The position numbers were made by a program, and so were the translations under genes. Below, piece by piece: positions 40,623 through 50,203 of a stretch of DNA of 64,000 bases (position 1 is its first letter; the number at the start of each line of letters is the position of its first letter). The notes under the pieces are model-generated. The model had not been told where the DNA came from. It searched no databases and was given only the letters and a program-made list of their open reading frames with translations. The stretch is from Aquimarina sediminis (GTDB lineage Bacteria > Bacteroidota > Bacteroidia > Flavobacteriales > Flavobacteriaceae), in the NCBI RefSeq assembly GCF_002895435.1, contig NZ_POYJ01000001.1:744001-808000 (forward strand). Reading direction: 5' to 3'.

Positions 40623-41828
40623 TTAGCTCAAATACTCGTTTGCTACTTTTTCTAGATCAAATTTCATTAATAATTCATTTTTGTTGCCTTCCAGATTTTC
40701 TTTATATTTTGACGATTGCAACATTAATTCTATAGCTTCAGAGAGGGTATGTTCTTCGCTAATAAAATCGTTCGTCTCAGGAATACCCAATTTATCTTTA
40801 TACAAATTTGGAGTAATAATTCCTGCTTCTACTTCAATCATTTCATCTTTGACTGTATGCTCGTTAAGACTCATTAACTCAACAATCCCATATGTACAGC
40901 ATGATGATACTATTGGAGTTGCTAGGCACATGGCTTCTACAATTACATTAGGTGTTCCTTCATAGTGTGAAGCAAGAGCTAATGTCTTAGCTTTTACCAA
41001 ATACTTATAGGGATTCTTTTTTCTTCCCAAAAAATGTATTTGTTCTTTAATATTTAACTCATCAATCAAATTTTCAAGATGATTTAATACTCCTGCATCT
41101 CCATCTCCTATAAAAATTAACTTGGCATCTGGTATATTTTTAAGTACCAAAGAAAACGCTTTGATTAAATGCCATGGAGATTTTTGGGTAGAAAGTCTTC
41201 CTATAAATAATATTGATTTTGAATCAAATAATTCAATTTCTTCAGGTATTGTTATATCCTCGACAGAACGTTTCTGAATTTCATTAACATCATGAGGGTT
41301 GTATATGACTTTTAATTTATTGATAAATTTAAAATCACATTTATTTATTAAGTCTTCTTTAATAGCATTACTAATACAAACAACTTTATCAAGGTTTTTA
41401 TAGGTGTATTTATAGCCAAATCTTGTCATTTTACTCAGTAAAGAATTATTACTAAGCTCTACACTTTTTAGGGCATGAATACTTGCTATTTTATAATCTT
41501 TTGTATAAGTCAAAGAACTATACACATTTGGCATTGCACCAAATGCTATAGAATGAGTTATTTTATGTTTTTTAATTACTTTTCTTAATTTGTACGGAAC
41601 CGAAATATAGAATTTAAGTCGTTCTGCTTTTGACATTTCGCTAAAATCCCGATCTGAAAAATACAACTCATCCTCTTTATCAAAATTAATGATATCATTT
41701 TCGAGTTTAATAAATTTCACAGCCTTGATAAAATGCCCTTCTTTTTTATAAAAATTATAAAAAGAAAATGCTAACCTCTCCATGCCTCCTACACCTCCAT
41801 ATGGTATAATAAGTAAAATATTTTTCAT
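40623..41828 (-). CDS. Glycosyltransferase family 4
   Basis: The 401-residue GT-B enzyme has Y-G-G-V-G-G-M-E-R-L-A at the start, F-I-G-R-L-S-T-Q-K-S-P-W-H-L and F-I-G-D-G-D-A-G in the donor domain and the EX7E motif Y-E-G-T-P-N-V-I-V-E-A. It is a retaining transferase for the repeat unit. It shares one base with the 41828 GT4 gene and is followed by a 60-bp gap, the longest within operon 1, before the Dlt-like module. That gap could hold a secondary promoter, though I see no clear TAnnTTTG there. Confidence 0.9.
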   Translation of the reverse strand: MKNILLIIPYGGVGGMERLAFSFYNFYKKEGHFIKAVKFIKLENDIINFDKEDELYFSDRDFSEMSKAERLKFYISVPYKLRKVIKKHKITHSIAFGAMPNVYSSLTYTKDYKIASIHALKSVELSNNSLLSKMTRFGYKYTYKNLDKVVCISNAIKEDLINKCDFKFINKLKVIYNPHDVNEIQKRSVEDITIPEEIELFDSKSILFIGRLSTQKSPWHLIKAFSLVLKNIPDAKLIFIGDGDAGVLNHLENLIDELNIKEQIHFLGRKKNPYKYLVKAKTLALASHYEGTPNVIVEAMCLATPIVSSCCTYGIVELMSLNEHTVKDEMIEVEAGIITPNLYKDKLGIPETNDFISEEHTLSEAIELMLQSSKYKENLEGNKNELLMKFDLEKVANEYLS

Positions 41829-42934
41829 TAATTAGGATGAATTAAATTAACAAATAATTGATTCCATTCTTTTATAACCGCTTCAGGAAGATATCGTTTG
41901 GCAGAGGTTCTTGCTTTATCTCCCATCATTTTTCTATCTTCTTCGTTTTCTATTAAAAACATGATCCCTTTTGCAAAAGCTACTGTATCATCATTTTTGA
42001 TTAATAACCCATCTTTTTTATCAAGTATAATATCTGATGGTCCGTGTGGGCAATCAAACGAAACACAAGGAACCCCATATGCCATAGCTTCTGTTAAAAC
42101 CATTCCAAAACCTTCATACCTGGAGGACATCACATAGATTGATGCTTCTTGATATTTATCTGCAATATTTCTAACGGGTTCATAGAAATTTACTTTTTCT
42201 GACACTCCCAAAGTACTAGCCAAACTATCTAACCCTTCTTTTTCGCTAATGGTACCATAAATATCCAAAACCCAATCAGGATATTTTTCCAAAACCAGTT
42301 TCCAGCTCTGCAACAATCTATCGTAACCTTTTTGAAAACTCTGTTTACCAACAGCCAAAACCTTTTTATTACTTAGAGAACTTTGCTGATCTGGATAAAA
42401 TGACAATGGGTTAGGAATTACTTTAAGATTCTTTAAGTTCCATTCTTTCAAGTTTCCGTTTGTCAATACTATAAAACTATCGTATGATTTCCCACCTATA
42501 TTCATAAGCCAGAACTTTAGGCTTGTAGAAATTCTACTTAGTAACGATGGTTTGGCGCTTTTAATTTCAATATTTTTAGACACATGCCTTTCATAAATCA
42601 TCGGGCAAGGTTTACCTATCAATAATGGAACAAAAAAACCTTTTAACCCATCATCACATACAGAAATTATATCTGGTTTAACCTGCTTTACAACTTTCCT
42701 GAGTCCTTTTACGTAGTTTATCAAGAGTTGAACAGGATTACTACTTGTTGTTATATCGTGATGTATAATTTTAGAGCTAAAATCGTAAAACATTTCGGCA
42801 TCACCCTGATCCAGGGTTACAATATGAACCTCATAATCCATATGGTCTGCCAAATGACTTGCTTTTATAGACAATACTCTCTCTAAGCCTCCTGGACCAA
42901 ATGTTTTGTTCGTTATATAGAGTAATTTTTTCAT
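41828..42934 (-). CDS. Glycosyltransferase family 4 (PglH/WbbH-like)
   Basis: This 368-residue GT-B enzyme has the motifs G-P-G-G-L-E-R-V-L at the start, A-V-G-K-Q-S-F-Q-K-G-Y in the donor domain, and Y-E-G-F-G-M-V-L-T-E-A followed by D-C-P-H-G-P-S-D-I-I, a combination typical of enzymes of the PglH group that add GalNAc or GlcNAc residues. It abuts the acyltransferase-3 gene with no gap and overlaps the next GT4 by one base. The donor is not certain. Confidence 0.9.
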   Translation of the reverse strand: MKKLLYITNKTFGPGGLERVLSIKASHLADHMDYEVHIVTLDQGDAEMFYDFSSKIIHHDITTSSNPVQLLINYVKGLRKVVKQVKPDIISVCDDGLKGFFVPLLIGKPCPMIYERHVSKNIEIKSAKPSLLSRISTSLKFWLMNIGGKSYDSFIVLTNGNLKEWNLKNLKVIPNPLSFYPDQQSSLSNKKVLAVGKQSFQKGYDRLLQSWKLVLEKYPDWVLDIYGTISEKEGLDSLASTLGVSEKVNFYEPVRNIADKYQEASIYVMSSRYEGFGMVLTEAMAYGVPCVSFDCPHGPSDIILDKKDGLLIKNDDTVAFAKGIMFLIENEEDRKMMGDKARTSAKRYLPEAVIKEWNQLFVNLIHPN

Positions 42935-43999
42935 TTATCTACTTCCTGTTAAAAGCGAATATACCTTTGGTGTTGTTTTCTGAAGTAACTTGGCACACCA
43001 AACGCATGCCAACGTTGCTAACACAGAGCTCATAAAAAATAGAGCCAACAACACAATATCATTCTCGCCAATGTATCTTACATATATCTTTGTAAAATAT
43101 GTTAATGCAACCCCATGTGCTGCATATATAAAAAAACGATATCCATAAAGGGGTTTATTAGTAAACTCATATTTCTTGTTAATAAAATCATACATAGTCC
43201 ACACTGTAAAAAAACCAACAAACATGGTTATTCTTTTACAGAGGATGGCAATTATATGTGTTTCTTCATAAGCATCTCTAACATAGAAATTAAAGAAAAT
43301 ACATATTCCCCAAACCACTACCGATAACAAGTAGGTTGATGTTTTGAAGTTTGATATGATATTAAGTTTTGCAATAGAAGTGTACGCCCCACAAGTAAAT
43401 GAAAATAAACCCAAATACTGAAATAGATAAACATTATTGGCATAAAACAAACTAGGTTGTTCTAAAAAAAGTAAGGCACATAAAAAGATTAAAAAATAGA
43501 ATTTAAAATATTTTATAGCCAAATAAATCAGAGGTGTTATCCAGATATAAAATATCAATTCTCTAATAAACCAAAATGTATAATTTATTGGATCAACAAA
43601 TGCCAACCATGCTTGTCTCCACAGGGGCATTTCGTAAAGTGGTTCTTCAAAAAAATGAGATAGCATTGGTATAAACTGAATGGCATATACAATCAAAAAC
43701 CATAATCCGCACCACAAAAAATATGGAATCACCAAAGTTTTAAATCTATTTTTAATTTTTCTCTTAAATGTAAAGACAGAGAAATCATGGTTCTTAAAAA
43801 ATAGAAAACCAGAGATAAAAAAGAACATCGGTATAAAGATATTTGACAGCTCTAATGCGAACAAATACTCTATATAATATACTACATCTCTATTAGTTTC
43901 AATATCTAAATTGGTCAGATTGTATGCATGACAAACTACCACCATAAAAATGGAATAGAAAGAAAGAATACGTATCTTATTACTAACACTTTTGTCCAT
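42935..43999 (-). CDS. Acyltransferase-3 family membrane protein
   Basis: The 354-residue protein has about ten membrane helices and the AT3 (OafA/NodX-like) signatures: N-K-I-R-I-L-S-F at the N-terminus followed by a histidine (V-V-V-C-H-A-Y), F-F-F-I-S-G-F-L-F-F near residue 60 and W-F-I-R-E-L near 145. It adds an O-acetyl or other acyl group to the glycan at the inner membrane, independently of the MBOAT enzymes. It is a third type of acylation enzyme in the same operon. Confidence 0.88.
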   Translation of the reverse strand: MDKSVSNKIRILSFYSIFMVVVCHAYNLTNLDIETNRDVVYYIEYLFALELSNIFIPMFFFISGFLFFKNHDFSVFTFKRKIKNRFKTLVIPYFLWCGLWFLIVYAIQFIPMLSHFFEEPLYEMPLWRQAWLAFVDPINYTFWFIRELIFYIWITPLIYLAIKYFKFYFLIFLCALLFLEQPSLFYANNVYLFQYLGLFSFTCGAYTSIAKLNIISNFKTSTYLLSVVVWGICIFFNFYVRDAYEETHIIAILCKRITMFVGFFTVWTMYDFINKKYEFTNKPLYGYRFFIYAAHGVALTYFTKIYVRYIGENDIVLLALFFMSSVLATLACVWCAKLLQKTTPKVYSLLTGSR

Positions 44000-44019
44000 A
44001 AGCCCCCTTGGAAAATTTA

Positions 44020-44988
44020 TTAGTTTACTTGGCTTCTCACCTTTTCTTTTAGTGCATTGGCAAGATCATGATGTTTTTCAAGGTTCTGCACTATTGTATT
44101 TTTATTAATTTTTCCGTCTAGATCAAAATTAGCAGTAAACTCCCCAGTTTTACTGTTTATATCAATTCGATTAAACAACTCTAGGATTCCATCAAAACGA
44201 CAAGAGTCTACAAAACTATCAAATCCATTTACAAAAATTACTGGAGTCCCTAAAGCCAAGCATGGCAATGCACAATGAATTCTGGAGGTAATAACCAATT
44301 TTGCTTTTGCGTATTTACCTAACAGTGCTTCTGCCATTTCAAATTTTTCTTCATCAGTGTATTGATTTGATGGTGGCTCTTGATTAATAAATTCTGCTGT
44401 ATTCAACACCTCTTCACTGATAAAATTCTTAAGATGTTTGTTCTTTTTATTTAATTGAAAAGCGGTTCCATTAAGAATATTTTTTATAGTATGCTTAGCG
44501 TTATAAAATACTTTTTCTGGTCTAGGGTAGCTATACAAAGGATCTACAATATAAATATCTTCACCACGCTCGCTATCATCAACTTTGTACGAGTCCAAAG
44601 TTAAGGTCAAACATCCAGTAAAGTACGCATCAATTCCTTTAGCCTTCAAAGTATCTGCAGTAAACTGATCTCTACACCCAATAGGTTCGTGTTTTTTTAG
44701 ATATGCTATTCCTTTTTCGCTTAGCATAGCCGGCGCGGCAGTATTATTCATATGAAAAGATACAAATACAGGATCTATATCTTCTGATGGAACCCAATGA
44801 TGAGTATTATGTGTAAACCAACCATTCATTATCAATTTTACAGGCTCACCATTATAATCCCCCAATTTCTCTCTATTTAGAAAAACATCGACTTTTGGTA
44901 AAAACTGCTTGGCAGCTAGACTTTGAATATTGTCTCCAACATTAAAAAATCGTTTATTTTCAACATATGTTAGTAGTCCGTATTTCAT
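44020..44988 (-). CDS. Polysaccharide pyruvyl transferase family protein
   Basis: The 322-residue protein begins M-K-Y-G-L-L-T-Y-V-E and has F-N-V-G-D-N-I-Q-S-L-A near residue 17 and the typical S-R-I-H-C-A-L-P-C-L-A-L-G-T-P-V-I-F near 235. The family (CsaB, WcaK, PssM) transfers pyruvate ketals from PEP to sugars, which adds a negative charge. It is 26 bp downstream of the PP-loop gene. This pair probably handles one modification. Confidence 0.85.
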   Translation of the reverse strand: MKYGLLTYVENKRFFNVGDNIQSLAAKQFLPKVDVFLNREKLGDYNGEPVKLIMNGWFTHNTHHWVPSEDIDPVFVSFHMNNTAAPAMLSEKGIAYLKKHEPIGCRDQFTADTLKAKGIDAYFTGCLTLTLDSYKVDDSERGEDIYIVDPLYSYPRPEKVFYNAKHTIKNILNGTAFQLNKKNKHLKNFISEEVLNTAEFINQEPPSNQYTDEEKFEMAEALLGKYAKAKLVITSRIHCALPCLALGTPVIFVNGFDSFVDSCRFDGILELFNRIDINSKTGEFTANFDLDGKINKNTIVQNLEKHHDLANALKEKVRSQVN

Positions 44989-45014
44989 ACGTTTAAATTT
45001 TTCTTTTGTTTTAT

Positions 45015-46298
45015 TTAATATCTTAGTTTTCTATATATTTCTCTCAACCAAGGGAATTTATTTCTTACTATAAATTTTATCCTTTGTTTTCCTTTATTGG
45101 GGTTATTTAATTTTTGTTCTAAAAGTTGGTCAATTTTTCCTGCCCTAATTTTATCTATTTGAGAAGTTTCTTCTTCTTTATTTTTAAAGACATAAAACTC
45201 ATTTGTTTTTTTAGCCTTCTCCATAAGTTCCCACCAAAAATACTTTACTCCTTTACTAGCGGATCCAATTTTTAGCACCTCATAAAACTTATCATACACG
45301 GTTTCGTCAACATTAAAACCATAATCGTTAGGATTTTTCCCATTTAGGATAAGACCAAGAATAGTTCTGAAACATTTCTCACAATTACTACAGTTGAACT
45401 CTGTTCTCAGCTCAGAATAACATACTCTAAGTTTGAACTTGTTATCTGTATATGAAGCGAATTGCGCTATCAAATCTACTTTATCTTGTCTTTTTAATTC
45501 ATACCCATCATGATATACTTTTACTCCTCCTGCCCAAGTAATCTTTTCGTCTATCTCTGGAGTGGATCCCCAATCAATATCAATATGATCTGTATAAGAA
45601 GAAGCGATATAAATAGCTCTATAATCATATACAAAAGATAATGGCGCTAATGCTCCAATAAGAGCCAAACCATGTTGGACTTTGCCCCACCATCCAATAT
45701 CTTTAAGTAAGAGCTCTACTTGATAGGTATAAAACTCTCTCAGGTTTGTTTCGATATATTCCTGATTATTTTTTTCTAATAGTTTCTCTGTTTCAATAAA
45801 ATTAGTAAAATCTTCCCATTGTGAGTGATCTTCTATAGCAATATCAGCACCGTGAATAGTTACTAAATCTGGTTTTTGTTCAAAAACTCTTATATAAGTT
45901 GCATAAGCATCTACTCCACCACTAAATAGCATTGAAGATTTATTGCCAGAAATCTTATTTTTTACAAGTTTTTTAGCTTTTAACCCTCCTTCTATAGCTT
46001 GTAACGAATCTCTTTTTTGAAATTCCTTTTGCACCAATAACAAGGCGTTATAAAAATCTTCATCAACTTCTTCTACTTCAACAGTAAATCCTGCATACCA
46101 TGCAATAGGCATCATATTAGATAAAAACGGGATTACAGCTATACTGTTTGGTATACTACTTACATCAACACCGTATTTGGAATAAAGAGGTTTATTATGT
46201 TCGAAATACTTCTGGATATGAGTATCTGCAGAATAATCATAAACGATTCTTTTTCCTTCGTCTGTATATGATATCGTATGAAGTGTTAGTTTTCTCAT
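45015..46298 (-). CDS. PP-loop ATPase-like protein with Cys cluster, unknown
   Basis: This 427-residue protein has an N-terminal domain of unknown type and, at about residue 120, M-L-F-S-G-G-V-D-A-Y-A-T-Y, the PP-loop of adenine nucleotide alpha-hydrolases (N-type ATP pyrophosphatases such as QueC, asparagine synthetase and PseA/WbpG amidotransferases). Near residue 300 a cysteine cluster, E-F-N-C-S-N-C-E-K-C-F-R-T, suggests a zinc site as in QueC. The Ser of S-G-G-x-D-S is Ala here. Adenylation-driven amidation of a sugar or sugar acid (GalNAcA is likely made by this operon) is one option. I cannot assign a reaction. Confidence 0.68.
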   Translation of the reverse strand: MRKLTLHTISYTDEGKRIVYDYSADTHIQKYFEHNKPLYSKYGVDVSSIPNSIAVIPFLSNMMPIAWYAGFTVEVEEVDEDFYNALLLVQKEFQKRDSLQAIEGGLKAKKLVKNKISGNKSSMLFSGGVDAYATYIRVFEQKPDLVTIHGADIAIEDHSQWEDFTNFIETEKLLEKNNQEYIETNLREFYTYQVELLLKDIGWWGKVQHGLALIGALAPLSFVYDYRAIYIASSYTDHIDIDWGSTPEIDEKITWAGGVKVYHDGYELKRQDKVDLIAQFASYTDNKFKLRVCYSELRTEFNCSNCEKCFRTILGLILNGKNPNDYGFNVDETVYDKFYEVLKIGSASKGVKYFWWELMEKAKKTNEFYVFKNKEEETSQIDKIRAGKIDQLLEQKLNNPNKGKQRIKFIVRNKFPWLREIYRKLRY

Positions 46299-46304
46299 TA
46301 CAAT

Positions 46305-47846
46305 TTATTTTCGCTTTACTATTGAAGCTATTGGTTTTGAAAATAATTCTCTCTCATAGTCAAGCATTCCTACAAAATACATCAGTATTCCAAAAACTAT
46401 AGTGTATGTACTTCCTTTTAATATAAAGTTAAACCATCCTTCACCTGGAACGTAGTTAATAAAATAGCCTATCGCAATTACAACAAGTACAACAAAGAAT
46501 GTTTTATGAAGTAATTCTTTAAAAAACCTAAAAATATTTAGTCCAATGGTATTGTGATAATAAAAATTCATTACATTTTGTACTATTATCCACCCTACTA
46601 CCAATCCAGAGATCATTCCTATCGCTTGATATTCTATTGCAAGAAATCCACCAAGACCGGCACCTAGAATCATAAATACGAGATATAGAATTGCTTTAAA
46701 AGATAATTTATTTTTAGCTTCTAATATTGAATTACCAAATGCCTGTAATAATGGAAGTGTATATCCTACCATTATCATCAATGCTATGATATAAATCTCT
46801 TTACATTCTTTTGCGTTATATCGTCCATCTGTTTTTAACTCTTCTCCTCCTACCCACAAATTAATAAACTGCTCTCCATACAATATAAAAGCCCCGAGTA
46901 TATACATCAAAATAATAAAAGATAATCTACCAAGTTTAATCATCATACTTGTCAATTCTTCTCCCGTAGCATTATCTACTGCCATCTGAGTTGCTCTGGG
47001 CAAGAAAACACTTGATATTGCTGTTGAAAAAGCTCCATAATAGGTTCCCAATGCAATTCCGATCCCATAAATACCCAAAACTTTAGGTTCACTTAATGCT
47101 CCTAACACCCAGCTTCCTGATTTCCATTGTAGCATCCCAACAATCGAGAACACAAAAATCCAACTGGAATATTTAAAAATTTGTTTAATGAATTTTTTAG
47201 AAAACTGATGTAATTTAAATCTAACTTTTAATTTTTTAAACACATAATAGGCAGTTACCAGAATAGTAAACAAGTTAAACACCGTGTCTACTATTACCAA
47301 AGATATAGCTCTACCTCCTAAAAACAATACTGCAACAACAGTAATCGATCTTAAAAGATACCTAATTACACTTACTGACTCAGGAAACACAAATGCTTCA
47401 TACCCTTTACATATTCCCGTAAAAATCATCCCCGGGAGCTGGATCGCCAAATTAAATATCAAAATCACAAACATTAATTTAGCAATTCTAATTTCTTCAG
47501 CATTAAATTTGGTAAAATACGAGTCTATGAAAAAATAAAAAACAACTCCTATTATAATTACCAAACCAGATATAGCTATATACAAAAGCTTTATAGTTGC
47601 CAAAAAGTTCTCTTCTCCTTCTCTATCTTTCTCTGCTCTATACTTTGCGACAAACCGAACAACCGTATTTGTAAGACCAAAATCTAAAAGCGCAATAGTT
47701 CCAATTAATGCTCCTATTGCATTAAAAATACCATATTCATCTTTTCCCAAAAAACTAACAATCAAAGGTGTAATCATTATACCGATAACGTTAGTAAGAA
47801 AAATCTTCAGGTATGTTAGTAACGCTCCTTTTTTGAGTTGACTCAA
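46305..47846 (-). CDS. Polysaccharide flippase (Wzx-like)
   Basis: A 513-residue protein with about 14 membrane helices of the MOP exporter/oligosaccharide flippase family. It starts with a basic-hydrophobic L-L-T-Y-L-K-I-F-L-T-N-V-I-G-I-M-I-T-P and F-L-G-K-D-E-Y-G-I-F-N, which is typical of Wzx proteins. It flips the undecaprenyl-linked repeat unit to the periplasmic side. It is the only flippase in the locus and fits with the EpsG-like polymerase. Confidence 0.92.
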   Translation of the reverse strand: MSQLKKGALLTYLKIFLTNVIGIMITPLIVSFLGKDEYGIFNAIGALIGTIALLDFGLTNTVVRFVAKYRAEKDREGEENFLATIKLLYIAISGLVIIIGVVFYFFIDSYFTKFNAEEIRIAKLMFVILIFNLAIQLPGMIFTGICKGYEAFVFPESVSVIRYLLRSITVVAVLFLGGRAISLVIVDTVFNLFTILVTAYYVFKKLKVRFKLHQFSKKFIKQIFKYSSWIFVFSIVGMLQWKSGSWVLGALSEPKVLGIYGIGIALGTYYGAFSTAISSVFLPRATQMAVDNATGEELTSMMIKLGRLSFIILMYILGAFILYGEQFINLWVGGEELKTDGRYNAKECKEIYIIALMIMVGYTLPLLQAFGNSILEAKNKLSFKAILYLVFMILGAGLGGFLAIEYQAIGMISGLVVGWIIVQNVMNFYYHNTIGLNIFRFFKELLHKTFFVVLVVIAIGYFINYVPGEGWFNFILKGSTYTIVFGILMYFVGMLDYERELFSKPIASIVKRK

Positions 47847-47892
47847 AATGATTATTTTTAATTATTATATATTCAAATACAAAGACCGGTCT

Positions 47893-49173
47893 TTATAGCC
47901 TTCCGTCTACTTTTTCTTCTAATATTCCTTTAACATCATAAATAATCCCATCTGGTAAAAGCATAGATTTTAAATCTACATCCAAGAATTCTTTATGAGC
48001 AACAGTTAATACAATTGCATCATACTTTTCTTTGGGCAATTTGGTGGTTGTTTCGAGATTATATTCGTGCATCACTTCTGATGGATTTGCCCATGGGTCA
48101 TAAATCGTCACTTCGGTTCCAAAATCACTTAACTGCTTAATTACATCAACGGCTCTGGTATTACGTACATCGGGGCAGTTTTCTTTAAAAGTTATTCCTA
48201 GAACTAATACTTTGGCACCTTTTATATGAATATCATGTTTTACCATTAGCTTAATCACCTCAGAAGCTACATATTGCCCCATGCTATCATTTAGCCTGCG
48301 ACCTGCCAAAATAATTTCTGGGTGATATCCAAACTCTTGTGCTCGTTGTGCCAAATAATATGGATCAACACCAATACAATGTCCACCAACTAGTCCAGGT
48401 TTAAAGGGAAGAAAATTCCATTTTGTTCCAGCTGCTTTTAATACATCATTAGTATCAATATCCATAAGGTTAAAGATTTTTGCTAACTCATTAACAAAAG
48501 CAATATTGATATCCCTTTGAGAGTTTTCAATTACTTTGGCTGCCTCTGCAACCTTAATGGTTGGTGCCAAATGAGTTCCTGCAGTAATAATAGAACTATA
48601 TAAATCATCTACTTTTTTACCTATTTCGGGGGTAGACCCTGCGGTTACTTTAAGTATTTTTTCTACCGTATGTTTCTTATCTCCCGGGTTAATTCGTTCG
48701 GGTGAATATCCTGCAAAGAAATCCTCATTATATTTTAACCCACTTACTCTTTCTAGTACAGGGATACATTCTTCTTCTGTAACACCTGGGTAAACAGTGG
48801 ATTCATAAATAACAATATCTCCTTTTTTTAGCACTTGTCCAACGGTCTCACTAGATTTATATAGAGGAGTTAGGTCTGGTCTATTATTTTTGTCTACTGG
48901 TGTAGGAACTGTAATCACATAGTAGTTGCAGTCTTTAATATCTTCTATCTCATATGAGCAATAAAGACCTTCTTTTATATCAGAATTATTCTTTAATACA
49001 GATTGTAATAATTCGTCTTCAACTTCAAGGGTCGAATCTGTACCAGAACGTAATTCATTGATTCTTTTTTGATTAATATCAAAACCTACGACTGGATATT
49101 TAGTTGCAAACAACCTGGCTAGAGGTAATCCCACATATCCTAATCCTATAATGGCAATTTTAATATCTTGCAT
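47893..49173 (-). CDS. tviB: UDP-HexNAc 6-dehydrogenase (TviB/WbpO-type)
   Basis: The 426-residue UDP-sugar dehydrogenase has the NAD motif G-L-G-Y-V-G-L-P-L-A-R, the Y-E-S-T-V-Y-P-G segment, catalytic Cys in G-G-H-C-I-G-V-D-P-Y-Y-L (about residue 262) and V-L-V-L-G-I-T-F-K-E-N-C-P-D-V-R-N-T in the C-terminal domain. The A-Q-R-A-Q-E-F-G-Y-H-P-E-I-I-L-A-G-R-R stretch places it with TviB/WbpO enzymes, which oxidise UDP-GlcNAc or UDP-GalNAc to the uronic acid, and not with UDP-glucose dehydrogenases. It pairs with the TviC-like epimerase 31 bp upstream. The product is probably UDP-GalNAcA. Confidence 0.92.
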   Translation of the reverse strand: MQDIKIAIIGLGYVGLPLARLFATKYPVVGFDINQKRINELRSGTDSTLEVEDELLQSVLKNNSDIKEGLYCSYEIEDIKDCNYYVITVPTPVDKNNRPDLTPLYKSSETVGQVLKKGDIVIYESTVYPGVTEEECIPVLERVSGLKYNEDFFAGYSPERINPGDKKHTVEKILKVTAGSTPEIGKKVDDLYSSIITAGTHLAPTIKVAEAAKVIENSQRDINIAFVNELAKIFNLMDIDTNDVLKAAGTKWNFLPFKPGLVGGHCIGVDPYYLAQRAQEFGYHPEIILAGRRLNDSMGQYVASEVIKLMVKHDIHIKGAKVLVLGITFKENCPDVRNTRAVDVIKQLSDFGTEVTIYDPWANPSEVMHEYNLETTTKLPKEKYDAIVLTVAHKEFLDVDLKSMLLPDGIIYDVKGILEEKVDGRL

Positions 49174-49204
49174 AGCTATCCTTTTGTTTGTTAAAGAATT
49201 GGAA

Positions 49205-50203
49205 TTATTTTAGATTTTCCCAATACCATTTTACTGCTTCTTTTAATCCAGATTTTATATCAAATTTAGGGTCATATCCCAAAAAAGATTTAGCTTTATC
49301 TACAGATGCCAATGAATGCGGTATATCCCCTTTACGTTCTGGTCCATATTTCACTTCTACATTAGCAATTTCTGCGTCATATTCTGACAAATATTCTTTT
49401 AAAAGAGAAGTAAGTTCGCTTAAAGTTGTTCTTTCTCCAAAAGCTGTATTGTATACATTATTTAAAGCTTCAGGATTATCGGATGACATAGCGCGCAAAT
49501 TCATCTGAATTACATTGTCTATATATGTAAAATCTCTAGAAAACTGTCCGTCACCATTGATTACCGGAGACTCATGCTTCATAAATTGCATTACAAATTT
49601 TGGAATTACAGCGGCATAGGCTCCATTAGGATCTTGTTTTCGACCGAAGACATTAAAATATCTTAATCCTACAGTATCCAAATCATAGGTTCTTTTAAAG
49701 TTATCTGCATATAGCTCATTAACATATTTGGTAATGGCATATGGTGATAATGGTTTTCCTATTTTCTCTTCTACCTTAGGTAATGCTTTAGAATCTCCAT
49801 ATGTCGAAGAACTTGCTGCATAAATAAAACGTTTTACCCCAGCATCTCTAGAGGCTACCAACATATTAAGAAACCCTCCAACATTAACATCATTTGTAGT
49901 CACCGGATCATTAATAGACCTTGGAACTGATCCTAGTGCTGCCTGATGCAATACATAATCAACATCATTACATGCTTTATTGCAATCATCAATATTTCTA
50001 ATATCTCCTTCTATAAAGCTAAAATTTGGATTCTCTATACAAGCTGAAAGATTTTTTTTATGCCCGGTAGCAAAATTATCTAATCCAATTACGGTACTTC
50101 CTATATTTAAGAGTGCTTCGCAAAGATTAGAGCCTATAAATCCGGCTGCACCGGTTACAAGTATTTTTGAGGAACTAAGATGTTCCAATTGATTTGTGTT
50201 CAT
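49205..50203 (-). CDS. tviC: UDP-HexNAc(A) C4-epimerase (TviC/WbpP-type)
   Basis: First gene of operon 1. The 332-residue extended SDR has V-T-G-A-A-G-F-I-G-S-N-L (about 16-27), D-N-F-A-T-G-H, the catalytic Ser/Tyr-x-x-x-Lys in A-S-S-S-T-Y-G and P-Y-A-I-T-K, and R-Y-F-N-V-F-G. These match the WbpP/TviC group of UDP-GlcNAc(A) 4-epimerases. With tviB it supplies UDP-GalNAcA for the polysaccharide. The rest of the Vi gene set (tviA, tviD, tviE, vex) is absent, so the names mean enzyme type only. Confidence 0.92.
   Translation of the reverse strand: MNTNQLEHLSSSKILVTGAAGFIGSNLCEALLNIGSTVIGLDNFATGHKKNLSACIENPNFSFIEGDIRNIDDCNKACNDVDYVLHQAALGSVPRSINDPVTTNDVNVGGFLNMLVASRDAGVKRFIYAASSSTYGDSKALPKVEEKIGKPLSPYAITKYVNELYADNFKRTYDLDTVGLRYFNVFGRKQDPNGAYAAVIPKFVMQFMKHESPVINGDGQFSRDFTYIDNVIQMNLRAMSSDNPEALNNVYNTAFGERTTLSELTSLLKEYLSEYDAEIANVEVKYGPERKGDIPHSLASVDKAKSFLGYDPKFDIKSGLKEAVKWYWENLK

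Noticed and set aside
47893..50203. Vi capsule locus
   Set aside because: Only the precursor enzymes of tviB/tviC type are present; regulator, polymerase and export genes of the Vi locus are absent, and a Wzx/EpsG-like system is present instead.
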